Shown here piece after piece: positions 1 to 12,908 of a stretch of DNA of 64,000 bases (its first letter is position 1; every line of letters starts with the position of its first letter). The stretch covers positions 462,501 to 526,500 of the forward strand of contig CAUYUJ010002113.1 of assembly GCA_963575745.1 (NCBI GenBank). Reading direction: 5' to 3'. This DNA comes from Prorocentrum cordatum. Its lineage: Eukaryota > Sar > Dinophyceae > Prorocentrales > Prorocentraceae. The notes beneath the pieces are model-generated. The model did no database searches. It had not been told where the DNA came from and was given only the letters and a program-made list of their open reading frames with translations. Both the position numbers and the translations under genes were made by a program.

Positions 1-206
1 TCCCCCCTCCCCCTTCATCCTCCCCTCCATCTTTACGCCCTCTTCGTATACACTCGCACTCTACCGCAAAGCTGGCCGATCGCCGCCAGATCAAGGACCT
101 CCCATCCTACGGGTAAAAGCATTAGTATGGCCAAGAACCAAGCCCTTTCTCAAATCGAGGCAACTATGAGCAGAACCGCTCAATGGAATTAGAATACAGC
201 GAGGGG

Positions 207-584
207 CATTCGGTGGAGCTCCCTGTGGAATCACAAAGCGAGTGAGGGGTGTGCCGAAATGGAGTGGGGCACTATGCGGACGCAGCCACTGGGGCCTTCG
301 GTGGAGCTCCCTATGGGGCCACGAAGCGTGTGAGGGGTGTGCTGACATAGGGCGACCGGACATCATGCGGACGCACCCGCTGGGGTCTTCGGCGGAGCTC
401 CCCATGTGGCACAAAACGTGTGAGGGGGTGTGCCGAAATGGGGTGCGTCACCATGCGGACGTAGCCTTTGGGGCCTTCGGCGGAGCTCCCCATGGGGCCT
501 CGAATCGTTTGAAGGGTGTGCCAAAATGGGGCGGGCTACCATGCGGTCGCAGCCACTGGGGCCTTTGATGGAGCTCCTTAGGCA
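207..584. repeat. 89-bp minisatellite, about 4 copies
   Basis: GGAGCTCC recurs at 214, 303, 394, 482 and 570, so the period is 88-91 bp. Each unit carries a CATGCGGACGC-like block and a GGGTGTGCCGAAATGG-like block. The copies differ by about 10-20%. The open frames across it follow the repeat and are not taken as coding. Bases 1-206 hold nothing I recognise. Confidence 0.85.
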
Positions 585-650
585 TGAAAGCAGGACCGGT
601 CGCAAACCCACATGTCTTGATCCATGCTTGCGCATCCACGACCCTCCTAC

Positions 651-864
651 GGTCGGGAACTTCTGTTTAGCGTGTCGCCGCGGCGGCCCCGGCGACACGC
701 TATGCCTTGCAGGGTGGACGACGTGTCGCTTCGCTCCGCGGGGCGGGGGGCTGGGAAACACTCGGGAAGCTTGCGCTTGGGGGCTGGGAAGTGGATGGCG
801 TGTCGCGCCGAAGCGTGGTGGACCACAGCCAGCGTAGCGACACGAGAGCCGAAAATTCCCGACC
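651..864. mobile_element. short TIR element, GTGTCGC family, copy 1
   Basis: The element is 214 bp with imperfect terminal inverted repeats: GGTCGGGAACTT at the left and an AAATTCCCGACC-like right end. GCGTGTCGC and GCGACACG motifs lie just inside each end. Related copies lie at 13311-13510, 38583-38782 and 58776-58972. It has no coding capacity, so it is a MITE- or introner-like non-autonomous element. Confidence 0.75.
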
Positions 865-2700
865 ATACAGTCATCGGCCTGACCTAAGGAACGATACATA
901 AGGAACGAAGCCCCTTTTTATCCCAAGGAATAACGCATCAGGAACGATAAGTAATACATAACGCATAGGGTACTGGAAATAACGCATGTAAACCTAAGGA
1001 ACGACGGAGCCCCACTTGAAACGCAAGTGTTCCTTACTCAAACCGCTCGCTGTACTCCTCCCGCCTCTCCCCTCTCCTCCCGCCCCCCGCCGTGCAGCCG
1101 CGCGGGCCCCGCCCCGCCCTCGGCCTGCGCGGCGGGGCGCCCGCGCGCGGCAGGGGGGGCACGCGTCCCTCGTCGCCGAGGCCGCAGCCGGCCAGCTCCA
1201 GCGAGCCTCGGGGGCGCGGGCGCGGGCGCCGAACGGACGCGCACGCGATCTGTCCTCCTCGGCCTCACCCCGCTGCTTCTCTTCCATCCCCCCTGTCTCT
1301 CTCTCTCTCTCTCTCCTGACCCCTCCCGCTCCTCCTTCTCCTCTTCCCGCTGCTGCTGGTGCTGCCTCGGCCCCCCCCTCCCCACCGACCTCTTTTTCCC
1401 TACTCCACCTCCCCTTGCCTCTCCCCCTCCCTCTCCTCCCCGTCGTCCTCCCCAGTCAATCAACCAACGGCCATGCAAGTAAGTTCGTGGCCTGTAAAAG
1501 GGTCGAGATGGAGGCCGAGACCTGCAACCCCATGCCCACCAAAGAGGGCTCAGGGAACAAAGTCGGTTCGTCTCCCCCCATGAGCCATGCAATCGCTGCT
1601 CATGGGGAGCTGCAGTAAAAATGGTCGGGCGGGACGAAGAAAGGGGCAGCCCAGTCATCCATGTACCACTCATTCCATTCACCATGCGCAGCAGGGATGG
1701 AAGCGTGGACGTCGGAGAGAATGGCATCAACGAGGGTGTGACACACTTGTCTGGGATGGGCTGTCGCAGCGAACTTGTTCCATCCCCCTCTCGTGCTGAA
1801 CCCTTGCAATGACATGGGCGCATGGTTGTCCCCGCATTCCCCCTTGTGCGGGCGACAGTCCACTATGCCTTGCAGAGAAGGACAGTGAACAGCAAGCAAC
1901 CTCGTGGGCTTTCGCGCGCGACCCAACTGGCATTGGTGGATATCGACCGAATCTGCCCCTGGCGCATGAATCAGTTTCGTAAGCTCGGGTAGGTACTAAG
2001 TGGACGGAACGCAAGGGTTCTCATGACTGGGCGCAGAATGTTCCATGGTGCGCGGGATGCGGAAAGGATAAGCAAGGCACACGAACCGGATCTTAGTCAA
2101 CAAGGCATCACTGCCAAGCTCCACTCGCCTATCTGTTTTGCCAATGGGGCAAAAAAGACCCCGTGGTGACTGGGGCGAACGGGGACGGCGATGGGGGTCG
2201 TCGCAGCACTCGTAACGGGAAGATGTCTCCTAGCACTCCGTCCATGTCTCGCCCGGGGGGCTTCCAGCAACAGCTAAAACATGGCCGGTCCTCATGCAAT
2301 CAGCCGGTTGGCGAATGGCTTCGTCGCGCGCAAGATCCCCCCGCTGTGGATCGCGTGAGTCACGTCTATGCTGGGCGCGCGCGCTCTCATGGGATGTATC
2401 GCCAACATCTCTCGAAAGTAACCCTGTACATCTTCGCAGCGGCGGGGCGGTGAGTGGATGAAGGACATAGCCAACAGGCAGAGAGGGGGGCAAGGCAGTA
2501 ACAAGAGGGCGCGGTAACTTGAGAGCCATCGAAATCGACGCAAGGGAGGTCGATCGCGGGGTCGGGCGGGATCCGCGACGACGGGGGGGACCAGTTCGGA
2601 GGTCCTGCACGCAGGGCGAGCCGAGCAATCATCTTGATCACCCCTGCGTCGGTTATCGCGCTGCAAAGTGCGTCTCTCGTCGATTTGAATCCCCGCGTAG
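865..2700. other. no gene recognised; pyrimidine-rich stretch at 1260-1460
   Basis: Bases 890-1010 hold degenerate repeats of AAGGAACGA and ATAACGCAT. Bases 1267-1460 are C/T-rich with a (CT)n run near 1296-1316. The rest, to 2700, is of ordinary complexity with only short open frames on both strands that resemble no family I know. Confidence 0.5.
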
Positions 2701-3559
2701 ATGGAGCTCTGCGTGCACTTCGCTGTCGCGTGCGCGTGCCTGACTAAGCGAGGGTTGCCACGGACCTGAACCGCTCAGAAGTTGCGGCGTCACATTCCTT
2801 GATCCATGCGAGATGTTCGGAGCCCCCCCCTGTTCTGCCGGGCCGCCCCCCGAGCGAGGGCACCAGCGGCAGTTTGGCACTTCATGAGGATGCCCGCGAG
2901 GCAACTGAGCCACGCGGGGCAAATGTCACGCTCTGGGCGTACTCTGGGACCCACGTGCTCGCGCAGCCATTTGATGTCCGAGTCCGCGAGCTGTCTCCAG
3001 TGTCTCCAGGGCCTTTCCGTCCTCTCCGGGCGCGCCGTCGACGAGAACGCGAGGCGCGGGCGGGGCGGCGGCGAAAGAGGCGGCCCGAAACAGGCGGCGA
3101 CGGTGCGCGATTGAAACGACCTGCTCCAGTGGGGAACTCCTGGCCAGATCGCAACTGCCGCGGCGGGCTGCTGGAGGCTCAGCACGATTGGCTCTCGGCA
3201 GAGCAAGAGCGGCACGACGCGCGGCTCCATCGGCCCCCGCCAACTTTAGCGCAGAAACAGGGCGCGAAGTCAACTCGCGCGGCAGACGAGAAGCATGCAC
3301 AGGCGCACTCAGGGCTCCAGGGAGCACGGCCTCGACTTTCGCGCATGCAGCACCGCGCGGTCTGTAGTCGCGCCGAGAAGATCGGGGGCAACGCGCGCAG
3401 AGCAAGCGCTGGCCGGCAACGGGCACAGCCGACGCGGCCCCGTCCTGAGCCGCCCTAAATCCGAACGCCTGACGCGCTCGAACCACAGGAACTTACACTC
3501 CCAACGGAGGCGGCGCGTCGGCGGGAGCACCTACAGGGAAGAATGGAGAGCGAAGGCCA

Positions 3560-4330
3560 TGAAACATTGTTTTCGGGGTTAAGTACCCCGGCAGTCGTGC
3601 CCCCAATGCAGGTCCACGCATTGGCGAGAGACGGCTTCGTCGAGAATGTCCAGCGCGCGCCGCGTAATTCGCATGAGAGTCGCCCCTTTGGCGGACGCGC
3701 TCATAAAAAGATCATCCACGATCGAACCTGAGGAAACGCCGTTCTCGCAATCCCCTTGACAACCATGTTAAGATGTTGTACCCATGTTGCGGTCGACAAA
3801 ACCATGCATTTTCTTCCAGATAGGACAGGCGACATCGGCGGCGGGATTAATTCAAGGGCGCGAACCAACGCGGGGCCCGTCGCAACCGCCCCCCCTTCAG
3901 CCTTCCAGCATGCCCCAGACTGCCTTTCCCTGGCCAAGACAAGGATGTGATCGCACCCAAGGTGCTGCCCAGGCACGGAGGTCTCCGTCATCCAAAATGC
4001 GGTGGTCCTTCAAGACAAGGACATATGAGAGTGGACGCTCCTGCAGGGCATCACCTACGAGGCATCACTGATGTCTCCAACATAGCTCGGCATAACATAT
4101 GCAACGAGGCGACTGACGCGGTACAAAGCGTCGGTCATATCAAGAAAGATGGCATCATCACTGCTCGATTTGTGTCTAGCGGCAACATCTCAATGCAATC
4201 TGATCACGTGCGAGGCCGTTTCGCAGGACCGCCCAGGCAGCCTCCCTTTGCTGCAATCGGATTAATGCAGCGCGCAGACAGGCGAAGGTCTCGGCGCGAA
4301 ACAATAGGCGGCACATCTTACCATTAGTTT
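3560..4330 (-). pseudogene. decayed non-LTR retrotransposon reverse transcriptase
   Basis: Minus-strand translation shows two reverse-transcriptase core motifs in the right order. Near 4160-4097 there is a motif-A-like AIFLDMTDALYRVSR, which matches the F-D-x-x-x-A-F/Y-x-x-V-x-R/H pattern of LINE-type enzymes. Near 3719-3705 there is a VDDLF motif C, followed by a helical stretch. Between them a frame reads through GRKCMVLSTATWVQHLN. Motif A ends in a stop near 4070, and motif C is in another frame, so the copy carries stops and frameshifts and cannot be active. RT of this kind copies element RNA at the target site. Flanking minus-strand frames (2790-3230 and 4176-4406) may be further remnants. 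The fragment is too eroded to assign a clade. Confidence 0.6.
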
Positions 4331-7300
4331 GGGTCGGAAAAGATTCATTTGATTTCGGGCCAGGGGGCGCCCCCTGGAACCATTGTGCAACATGCCACCC
4401 GCTCATCTTCTAAGCCGATGGGTTCTCGCTGCTGCGAGGGATGTTCTGCGCCGCGGAGAAACAATCACCCTTGTCATTTAGTGTGGGCGGGGGCCATGAG
4501 GTTGCAGTCGTCGCAAGCGCCGCCGGGGCCTGGGGCTCTCTAAAGAGAGGCGCAACTATAGCGAGAGCGCACATCGAGAAGAGACGACGCAGATGACATC
4601 CAGAAGAATTGCAGTTGCGCCTCCCGGGAGGTACCCACGCGGGCTATGACTCTGAGCTGGGCCCCAGGGGAACTCGCCAGGCTGCCTCCTGGCAGGAGTC
4701 ACTCCTTATCGCGCGCCCCCTCGCGCCAGTCTCGAGGTGCTCCGGGTGGCCAGTCAAGGGGGCGTGCTGCTTATCAGCGTCGCACCCAGCCATGTTGCTG
4801 CAGGCGTCTTCACGGTGCATATGAAGGATGGCGACAGTCGCGCCGGGCCGAGGCGACCGCCCCCCCCGGCAGAAAGGGGGCAAGAAGACGGGGGGCAGGG
4901 AAGGGGGGGGGACGGGGCTGGCCCAACAAGCCAGACGCATGAGTTTAACTTGCTTGTAACTTCGCTGGCACTCGAATTCCGGGCGAGTTCCACGTTGCCC
5001 ATATTATTCTGCATGTGCGCAGCCACCCTTGGCTTCAGAGCTCAATGGGGGCACCGCTAGCCAACGACCGCGCAAAGCAACGCAGATGTTTTTGTTTTGG
5101 CCCGACCGCCCAGCCGCAGGAGGTAGCTGCACTTTCCAATGCATCCTGCTTAGTTTGGGCATCGGCAGTAATGATTGCTTCTTGGGCGACGGTCTGAAGA
5201 TCGGAGCGCCTGTCGGTTCTTCAAGCCCCACGACCAAACGCGGTCCTGTTTGGCTGAGAAAGCTGAGCAGATGAAACTGAAAAGCCCTGCCATCCAGATT
5301 CTCCTCTGAGGGGCTGCCAAGCAGCTCGATGCATCATGTTGACCAGCTGCTCCCAGAAAGCTCCCGGGTGGCCACTGAGGGTAGCGGCCGAGTCTCCCGC
5401 GGCGACCCCCCTGCGAAGTGATGTCACCTGGAGGGCGGGGGGCGCCCCGTGGAATTTTGGAGAGGGTGGCGACCTTGCGCGGCAATCTGAAGATTCCGCG
5501 CCTGGCTTGAACAAGTGCAAGCGAGGGGGCATGGAAATGCGGCCCGTGCGGGGCCATTGCTTCTTCGGCAAAAAACGCCGGCGGCAACGGCGCCCACCCG
5601 GACAGCGGCGCTTGCCGCGCGGTCGGAAGAGCAGCCCCAGGGGTCAGCCGGGCCCGCTCGAGGCCCTGGTGGCGCATACTTACGTTCTCCGGATCCTGCA
5701 TAGCAGCCGCGCCCCGCCATGGTCGCGCGGGGGCGACGTCAATGGCAGAAGCAGCCCACTCAAAATTAAGAAATCAAGACTATGGTCTGTTTGCGGCGGG
5801 GCCTGGGCCAGGTTCTTCCACCCGACGACCGACGGGCGAGCCACTCTGAGGCGCAGACGTGCCCGATGCGGCACTTGGTCGAAACCGCGCTGATGAAAGA
5901 ATGGCCGCGATCCTGCCTGCGCAAAATGCCGACCGCGCGCGGCTCATACTCTTTCGGCGTCCTGGAATTCGCTGCCCAGTGGGTCTTCTTCCTGGCGCTG
6001 GCCAGAGGCCGTGGCGAAGCGTTGCTTTTCGAGCCGCGCCTGCAGCGTCGTCGACCAGCGGACCGGCCAGGTGGCGCGAGTTTCGTCGAAATCTTTCCAA
6101 CGACCTCTAATCGCTGTCTGCGCGTGACCGGAGTGAGGAGCATGGGCCGCGCAAGCCACCGCCCCCCGGGGGCCTGCGCGCTCACGGCCAGGGGCCCGGG
6201 CGCCCTCGAGAACTTTGATGTGGCCTGGGTTATTCTTGAATGTGCCCAGATTTTAGACGCATGCAACAGCAGCGTTACCTCGGCGCGTCGGAAGCGATCC
6301 GCTCGGCGTCTTTAGACTCCAGCCAAAGACGCAAAGCGCCGAGCTAAATATTATTCTTCTAATTTCCCGCAACGCATTGTAGCGTTTCCAGGTTAGTTGG
6401 TTGCATAGTTTAACGCTGCCGTCTGCGACGTCCTCAGTCTTTCTCCCGGCAAGCAGTCCCTTGCCTGGCGCGCAGGCTGGCGGGCCCGATGGCCGATTGC
6501 CGCCCCTAGGGCAATCGGGGCCCTGAGCCTGCTTCATGCCTGTGACATTTCCGTTCGACCGGTTTGCTGGCCGTTAGCCCCGAGAGGGAGAAATGCGGCA
6601 GACGCGCAAAAGCGGGGGCGAAGACGGCGAGGGGGGCAGGGGACAGCATTCGGTGTACAAAAAAACGACTCTAGCTAAACAAATGATCAACAGCGACGGG
6701 CCTGAACATGTCCAACAAACAAAAAACGCCGACGCACCGTCGCGGCGTCTGTCCAGACCCCAATGTGCGAAAGGTTTTTTGTTTGAATGAGCCCATGGGA
6801 ATTTGTACTGGACAAAACCAAGGATCTGACGGGGCTGATAATAAAGGTCAGGACATGCGGGTCGGCCATGTGTTTTCGGATCCAGCATGGGCGCGGGCTT
6901 CCCGGGCGCGCGCGAGCCCCGACTTCCTGGAAATTATATCGCGCGATGGGCTCGCGCGCTCTCGACGTGGGCGAGGGGGGGCTTCTTCTGATAAACAGGA
7001 ATAGCGCGAGTGCTGTGCTGATAAATGTCGATCAACATGTTTGGAAGCTGCCTCATTTCCTTCGACGTCACTTCGACGCCCCCCACCTTGGCTGCTGGGA
7101 CGGGGGGAGGGCGGGCGCGGTCAGGGGGGCCATCGCCCGATCATTCGTTGCCGCGAGCTTCAGAGCCAGGGCGGGCAGCTTTTCCCCCAAAGGCAGATCG
7201 AACAACCACCCCTATTCTATAGATTTGCTACGCGCAGTGAGAGCCCACCAGTTTTGGTTGAAGATCGACGGGGTGGATTCCTGTAGCATGGCCACTTTAG

Positions 7301-9480
7301 CAACCTTGTCAGCGAGGGCTTCCATGGGTGATCGTCATGCCCATGCCCATTCACGTGGGATCTGTGGATCCTCGGTAAAGGCTCGAGCCTTCTGCGGCGT
7401 CGGTCGGCTGAGCGAACGCGACATCTTCGCCCGGGGCTCTAGGGGGGGGCGAGGCAACCGCGAGGCAGGAGCGAAGCGCGGGAACGCGCGCGAATGCCCC
7501 AGCAAGCTCCGCAACCACTTCGGTTAAACATGTCGGGCCATCTGGGACCTCGCCGCGTGCTGAGCGACAGCGCGCGCTTTTGTTGAGTCCACACTTGGGC
7601 CCCTCGCGCGCCAGCAGCGTGGGGAGGGCGCTGGCGCCGGTGGCGGGGGGGCAACCACATGGGCCCGTCATCGGGAACGCGAGCGGGGCCCTTGCCACAG
7701 GGGAGCTGGGGAGGTGGGCTTTTGCCCCAAGAAGAGGATGTGAGGGCCCAGTCCATGATGGCGCCGCTATCAATGCCGAGCATGCCGAGGCTCGTTTTCA
7801 CCCGAGGGTTGGCTCGATCCCTGCCCGCCCCGAGGCTGAGTAAAGCTGTCTCCAGATGGTCCAGTCACGATTCCACGACGGAGCGAATTGGAGCCAGCGC
7901 GGGCGAGGTTCCATTCTTACCTCACAATGCAGTGGCGGGTCCTGGAATCGACTCCTTCTGCACTTGAGATGCGCGTTGCCGAGAGCTGACGGGCCATGGC
8001 TCCGCGGCGTCTCCTGCGAGAGCGCAGCTCCTTGGAACCCGAATGTCCGCGTCGGGGACAATTCCGACCCTTGTGGGGTAATCCCGGCCACAGTCTGAAT
8101 TGCCATGTGCTCTGCTGCCTGCGACGCAGCCACTTGCAATCTCCGTGGGCGCGAGCGGGGTCGATGGAATACGAATCTCTCCATGCTGTCCGGGGTGAAA
8201 CGGGACTGGTAGGACGAAGACCGATAAGCTGAAATGCAACGGGCCCCCCAGAGGCAGACCCCAGCAATAACTGAGTTGGTGGGCCATCTTGAGCTGGAAG
8301 GCGTGCCCGGTTCACTTGAGGCTCGAGCGTGTCGTCGTTGGCCTGCTTCAGTCCAGACTCCTCGAGATCGCCCACGCCGATCGGCTATATTGGCGTCGGT
8401 CTGGCTGCGCCCCTCATCTATCGGCGAGCCGAAAGTGATCATGTCGTTGGCGGGCCCTTGCCCGTGGGACCTTTGCATTTTGGATGACCACCGTCTTGCG
8501 CATGACCTGATGCATGGCGTGGATCTGCTGCGGACTTCCATGGCGCATTTGAGCCCAGGTCGGAATTATGGCTGAATTCGCTGCCTCTGTGCCTCCGTGA
8601 GCTGTTGGCTGCGGCAGCTGCCTTCTACCTCCGGATCCTTCAGTTATTTCATGTGCTGCTCCATGGCAATGATCGGATATTCGATGTCCTGCTTTTCTTC
8701 TTGCCGCGGAGAAATGCGCCCGTGGACGATGTGTGTTTGGAGCTCGGTGGTGCGACCCCTGAACGGCTGCAGGGCGCTGAAAGAGTAAACGGTCATGAAG
8801 ATCTCGGCAACAAGTGGATCGTCGGTGGATGCAGTCTTCCTGGTATAGCCACCAGGAGAGTCGCAATAACATGTAGAGAGGTATTGAGATCCTGCTTGTA
8901 CCTCGTAATCTGAACCGCCAGCGTGGGTGGCGGGAGGCACTCGGCATGAGTCTGAGCCGCGAGCCAATCCACAATAGAGTTGTCTGCATGACGGCTAGCA
9001 CGTCATTCGTAGTGATGGAGCCAGGCTTCGGGGCGGGACGCGCCCAGGTGGAAGCCGACTCCTCTTGCCGCCTTCGACTCGGCTCCAGGCGGCGGCTTGG
9101 CCCACTCCTGCGACTTGGTTATCGGCGATGTTTGCTTTTGTCTCGATGCTGGCCCCACACATTGCCACACGAGCGTCGCCTGACAGGCTCTGGGACATAC
9201 TTCTAAATATTCTCAGCACCAGCGCGAGTCCTACTCCATTGCCGAACGCAGTTGCGTCTGCAAACGAATCCGAAGGAGAGAGTTACACTGATCGGACTGA
9301 ACAATGCCCTGGCGTGGCCAGGGTGGCGATAAAGAAACGATTTGGATACCCGTGGAAGGGCAGTCTCCTCTGTGGTCGTGAAAGCTGCCAGAATAGTCCA
9401 AGCAAAGATTCAGATCCGGGGCTGAATCCAGAACACGGACTTGAGCCACCATGGCTACGGATCACCCACTTATTCCTCCT
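4331..9480 (-). other. low-repeat region, possibly upstream part of the decayed retrotransposon
   Basis: This 5 kb lacks simple repeats and sits upstream of the RT remnant on the same strand, where a LINE endonuclease and linker would lie. Short minus-strand frames (for example 5221-5571, 5766-6266, 7798-8541 and 8414-9001) look protein-like but are broken, and I cannot see endonuclease motifs. A 246-codon plus-strand frame at 6787-7527 is probably antisense to the same relic. No gene is supported with confidence. Confidence 0.25.
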
Positions 9481-9593
9481 CCCGCCGCTGAAGCGGGGTG
9501 ATCAGCAGCTGGATGGGGGAAGAGAAGGAGGAGGAGGAAGATAAAGAGGAGAAGGAAAAGGAGGACAGCGCCCACGCCGACGTGCACGACCTT

Positions 9594-9632
9594 CTCGTCA
9601 CCGTCGTCTCCGAAGTCGTCGTCCTCGTCGTC

Positions 9633-9679
<47 letters not shown>

Positions 9680-9822
9680 ACTCATGGTCGTGGTCGTGGT
9701 CGTGGTCGTGGACGTGGACGTGGTCGTGATCGTCGTCGTCGTCGTCAACGTCGTCGTCGTCGTCGTCGCGGTCGTGGTCGTGGTCGTGGTCGTGGTCGTC
9801 GTCGTCGCCGTCGTCCCTCGAA
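9594..9822. repeat. GTC/GTGGTC trinucleotide array
   Basis: About 230 bp of mixed GTC, GTG and GTGGTC units. Open frames over it give poly-Val, poly-Asp/His or poly-Thr and follow only from the repeat. Confidence 0.9.
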
Positions 9823-9914
9823 GGGCGGGGAGCGCGGCGGGACGGGTGGCGGCACGGAGCGAGAAGTTCTCCCTCTCCGTCTGCGTCATCCACGTGACCT
9901 CCCGATGGAGGGGG

Positions 9915-10140
9915 TTGAGTCGAGGAGGAGGGGGGGGGGGACGATGGAGACCCAATGCCCCAGGTTATTCAACAGGCGTGTGGGGGGGGGGGGGATGGCC
10001 TGGGGGCGTGGGAGTGAGCTGGGGGGCGTGGGGGCGTGGGGGCGTGGCTGCCGTTTGCGGTGCGTGGGGGGTCGTGGATCGCTCGAGGGGGGGGGATTTG
10101 GCGGGGGGGGGGGGGGCCGGAGCGGGCCGTCGGGCGGGGC
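9915..10140. repeat. poly-G-tract region
   Basis: Several runs of 7-12 G (near 9931, 9981 and 10101) lie in GGGGGCGTGG-type repeats. The stretch from 10150 to 10930 shows no recognisable gene. Confidence 0.8.
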
Positions 10141-10930
10141 TGCCTGGAGCGTGCTGACTGACTCAGCTGAAGTGCTCGAGGACCGGGAGTGGTGCTCTGC
10201 TGCTGCGCCAGGGGGCCCCGTGCTCCCTGGGTAACCCGCCTCGCGCTCTCGGGAGCGGGGGTCGCTCGAAGAAACAGAACGTGTTGTTTTGGCTTTCTCG
10301 CTTGAAGCTCCGACCTTCCTGGCCTCCAGAGGCCTTCGGAGGCTGGACCTCCTGGGAGTTTCCAGGGACCTCCAGAGAGGCCTCTTGAGGCCTCCGATGA
10401 TGGCGACGGAGAACCACGGATGACAGAGGCGAACTCGCCGAGCTAGGAGGCCAGAGGGGCTAGGGAGCGGGACGCGGGCGCGGAGAAGGATGACGAACAA
10501 GGACCAGGACGAGGGCGACGCTGGAGAGGCGGATGAGGAGGACCTGGGAGACCTGGGCTCACCGCACGGTCCGTCATCGCACGGTCTTAAGGACCTCGGC
10601 GGCCCCGGTCGCCTGAATCAGCCTAGAAAAAGGTCGAAGTCCCAGAACCGTGCGGTCATCCCGAATCCCCACTGACTCACCACACCGCACTGCTTGGCCC
10701 CCGCAGAGGATGCTCAGGAGGAGAAGCCGGGTGAGGATGATCGGGGCGGACGAAAGGGGAGGCATAGCAAAGGAGGCGTTAGCGCATCAGCTCAAGCAGC
10801 TGATTCTCTCGGCGCCTCCTGGCGCCAGAGGCGCCAGTGTGACGAGGGAAAAGGGGCCCGGCCGCGGGGCCGGCCGAAGCCAGCTGCACTGCCCCTGCAC
10901 AGCCCCCCTTCCCAATCCCAGAGCCGAGAT

Positions 10931-11025
10931 GAGCAGGAGGAGAAGAAGGAAGAGGAGGAAGAAGAGGAGGAGCAGGAGGACGAGGAGGAAGGCGACGGCG
11001 GAGAGGAAGATAAAGAGGACGACTG
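10931..11025. repeat. GAGGAN purine array
   Basis: A degenerate GAGGAA/GAGGAG tract. The hydrophobic or acidic frames across it are repeat artefacts. Confidence 0.8.
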
Positions 11026-11052
11026 AGAGGAGGAAGTGGAATAACGGCATAA

Positions 11053-11178
11053 CCATAAAATTTTGACGGTCCGCGCGGATTTCTTGGATCTTAGCTGGGC
11101 CCCTCTCCGCGTCAGGGGCGGCGCCAGGGGGCCCCAGCGCAGATTCAGACAACTTGCTTGGACCGCCAAAAGTTAATG
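11053..11178. mobile_element. introner-like TIR element, family A, isolated copy
   Basis: A 126-bp element. The left end is CATAAAATTTTGACGGTCC and the right end is GGACCGCCAAAAGTTAATG, so the ends are inverted repeats. GGATTTCTTGGATC follows the left end. The same architecture is found in two introns of the sugar-kinase gene, at 25246-25400 and 26010-26156. No exon is recognised on either side here. Confidence 0.7.
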
Positions 11179-11236
11179 CTTTTGCCGTTTCTTGCTCTTC
11201 GAATCAGGACGAGGAGCAGGCGGAGGCTCGAGAGGA

Positions 11237-11460
11237 CCGGTTGAGCAGGGACCGACCGTCCCGGCATTCCTATAGTCCTACCACGAAATGTTCTTAGAAA
11301 CCAAAAATGTTGTAAGAACAAAAACAAAGTTCTTAGAACGTACGTAAACCCGATGTGATAAGACAAGACAGACTCCGCCAGAGATGTGCTAAGCACATTC
11401 CGTGGACACCACAAACGGCTCTTGGAACACTGTTTGGTAGGGCTGAGCCAAGACGCTCGG
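11237..11460. mobile_element. TIR element, CCTATAGTCCTACCAC family, copy 1
   Basis: About 75-80% identical to 48851-49075. CTATAGTCCTACCAC near the left end is inverted near the right end as GTGGTAGGGCTATAGG in copy 2 and eroded here. ATGTTCTTAGAA-type hairpin motifs lie inside. Non-coding. Confidence 0.75.
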
Positions 11461-11790
11461 GGATCTTCTGACCCAGGTCAATCCAGACCCGGGTCAGCAG
11501 GAAACCAACAAAAACTGCAATGCAGGAAAAAAAACCTGCAACGCAGGTCTTCGCAAACCCGGGTCAGCCAATATGCGCGGCCGCCTCGCGGCCACGAGCG
11601 GCTCGCTAACCCGGGTCAGCCAGAGGGGATCTTCGCAGGATCCTGCAAGATCTGGCGCTCCGGCTGACCCCCGTTCGCATTGACCCCCGTCTCGAGGCTC
11701 CCGAGGCGCCTCGCCACTGCTCGAACCGGGGCACCGCATGAAAATGCCCACGGCGCCTCGCGACGCGCGCGCGCGGCCTCTTCTTTTCGG

Positions 11791-11899
11791 GCGAAGAACG
11801 GTATAAAATAAACTTTTTCGCTGGGTATAAACTTTCCAGCCGCCCAGGGACAGGGCGCCCCCGACAGCGAAACAAAAATTCTGTTATACCGTTCTTCGC
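11791..11899. mobile_element. 109-bp hairpin element
   Basis: The left arm starts GCGAAGAACGGTATAA and the right arm ends TTATACCGTTCTTCGC. The inverted match continues with gaps to an inner CGCTG/CAGCG pair, about 31 bp per arm. Single copy in this window. Confidence 0.7.
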
Positions 11900-12067
11900 T
11901 CGCTGATCTTCCCGGCGCGCACGCACGGGGGCGGGGTCTGTGCCCCTCCTCCGCGCCCTCTGCGGGGGCGCGGCGGGGAGGGGCCGCGGAGGGCCGGGGC
12001 CGCGCCCCCCGCGGGTGCCGGCCGCCGAGGCGGCGAGGAGCAGCGGGAGGGTCGGGCGGGCGAGGCG

Positions 12068-12360
12068 AGGAGGAGAGTCCGAGGAGCAGGAGGAGGAGGC
12101 AATAGGGGGCAGGAGCAGGGGGGAGAGGACGGGGCGGTGGAGGAGGAGGAGGAGGGGGAGGAGGAGGAGGAGGAGGAGGAGGAGAGGAGGAGAGAGGAGG
12201 AGGAGGAGGAGGGGGAGGAGGAGGAGGAGGCGGAGGAGGAGGGAGGAGGAGGAGGAGGAGGAGGCGGAGGAGGAGGAGGAGGGGGGAGGGGGAGGAGGCG
12301 GCGGCGGATGAGGAGGCAGAGGAGGAGGCAGAGGCGGAGGAGGCGGCAGCGCCTGCGGAG
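12068..12360. repeat. (GAG)n purine array
   Basis: About 290 bp of GAG/GGA units interrupted by GGGGGAG and GGCGGAGG. The long poly-Pro, poly-Ser and poly-Arg frames across it are artefacts. The flanks to 12900 show no recognisable gene. Confidence 0.9.
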
Positions 12361-12908
12361 GGACGGGCAGAAGGGCGACAAGAGAGAGTAGAGAGAGAAG
12401 GGGAGGGGCACAAAGATCACTCGGCGGCGTGCAGACAAAGGCGTGGCGAGGGAGCGGGCTTTGAAGAAGACGGGGGGCTTCTTCGAGGGGACCGCCCTAG
12501 CCACGCCCCCCTCCCAAACCCCGGCGCCCCAATTCCTAATTGATTCGAGCACGGAACCCGCGGGCACACGTGTTCTGAGGGCCCCAAGGCCCAAAACGGA
12601 CCTTCGGAGGCCTACGGGTGGGGCAAAACTCCAACATTTAGGGTCAAGGCGCGACGTCTGCGATCTGGGTGTGCGCCGCCGGGATGCAGCGCGACAGGAT
12701 CACAGGGATGCGTGGTACGAAGCCGTGACCCTTGGAGCCCAAGCTGAGGCCGTCTGAGCGAGCATGGCCAGCGATAGTGGCCAAAGACGGGTCGCAGATG
12801 CAAGGGTGGAACGCTGCCGTTCGAGAACGGTGCCTTACGGAGGAGCAGCCGAAGAATTGCCGGGGCCAACCCTCCGGCAAACATGGGCAAAACCTCAACC
12901 CTTGTCAA

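Noticed and set aside
6787-7527. 246-codon plus-strand frame
   Set aside because: No recognisable domain. It is probably antisense to the minus-strand retrotransposon relic.
9462-9955. Membrane-like or poly-acidic frames
   Set aside because: Artefacts of the GTC/GTGGTC and GAGGA arrays.
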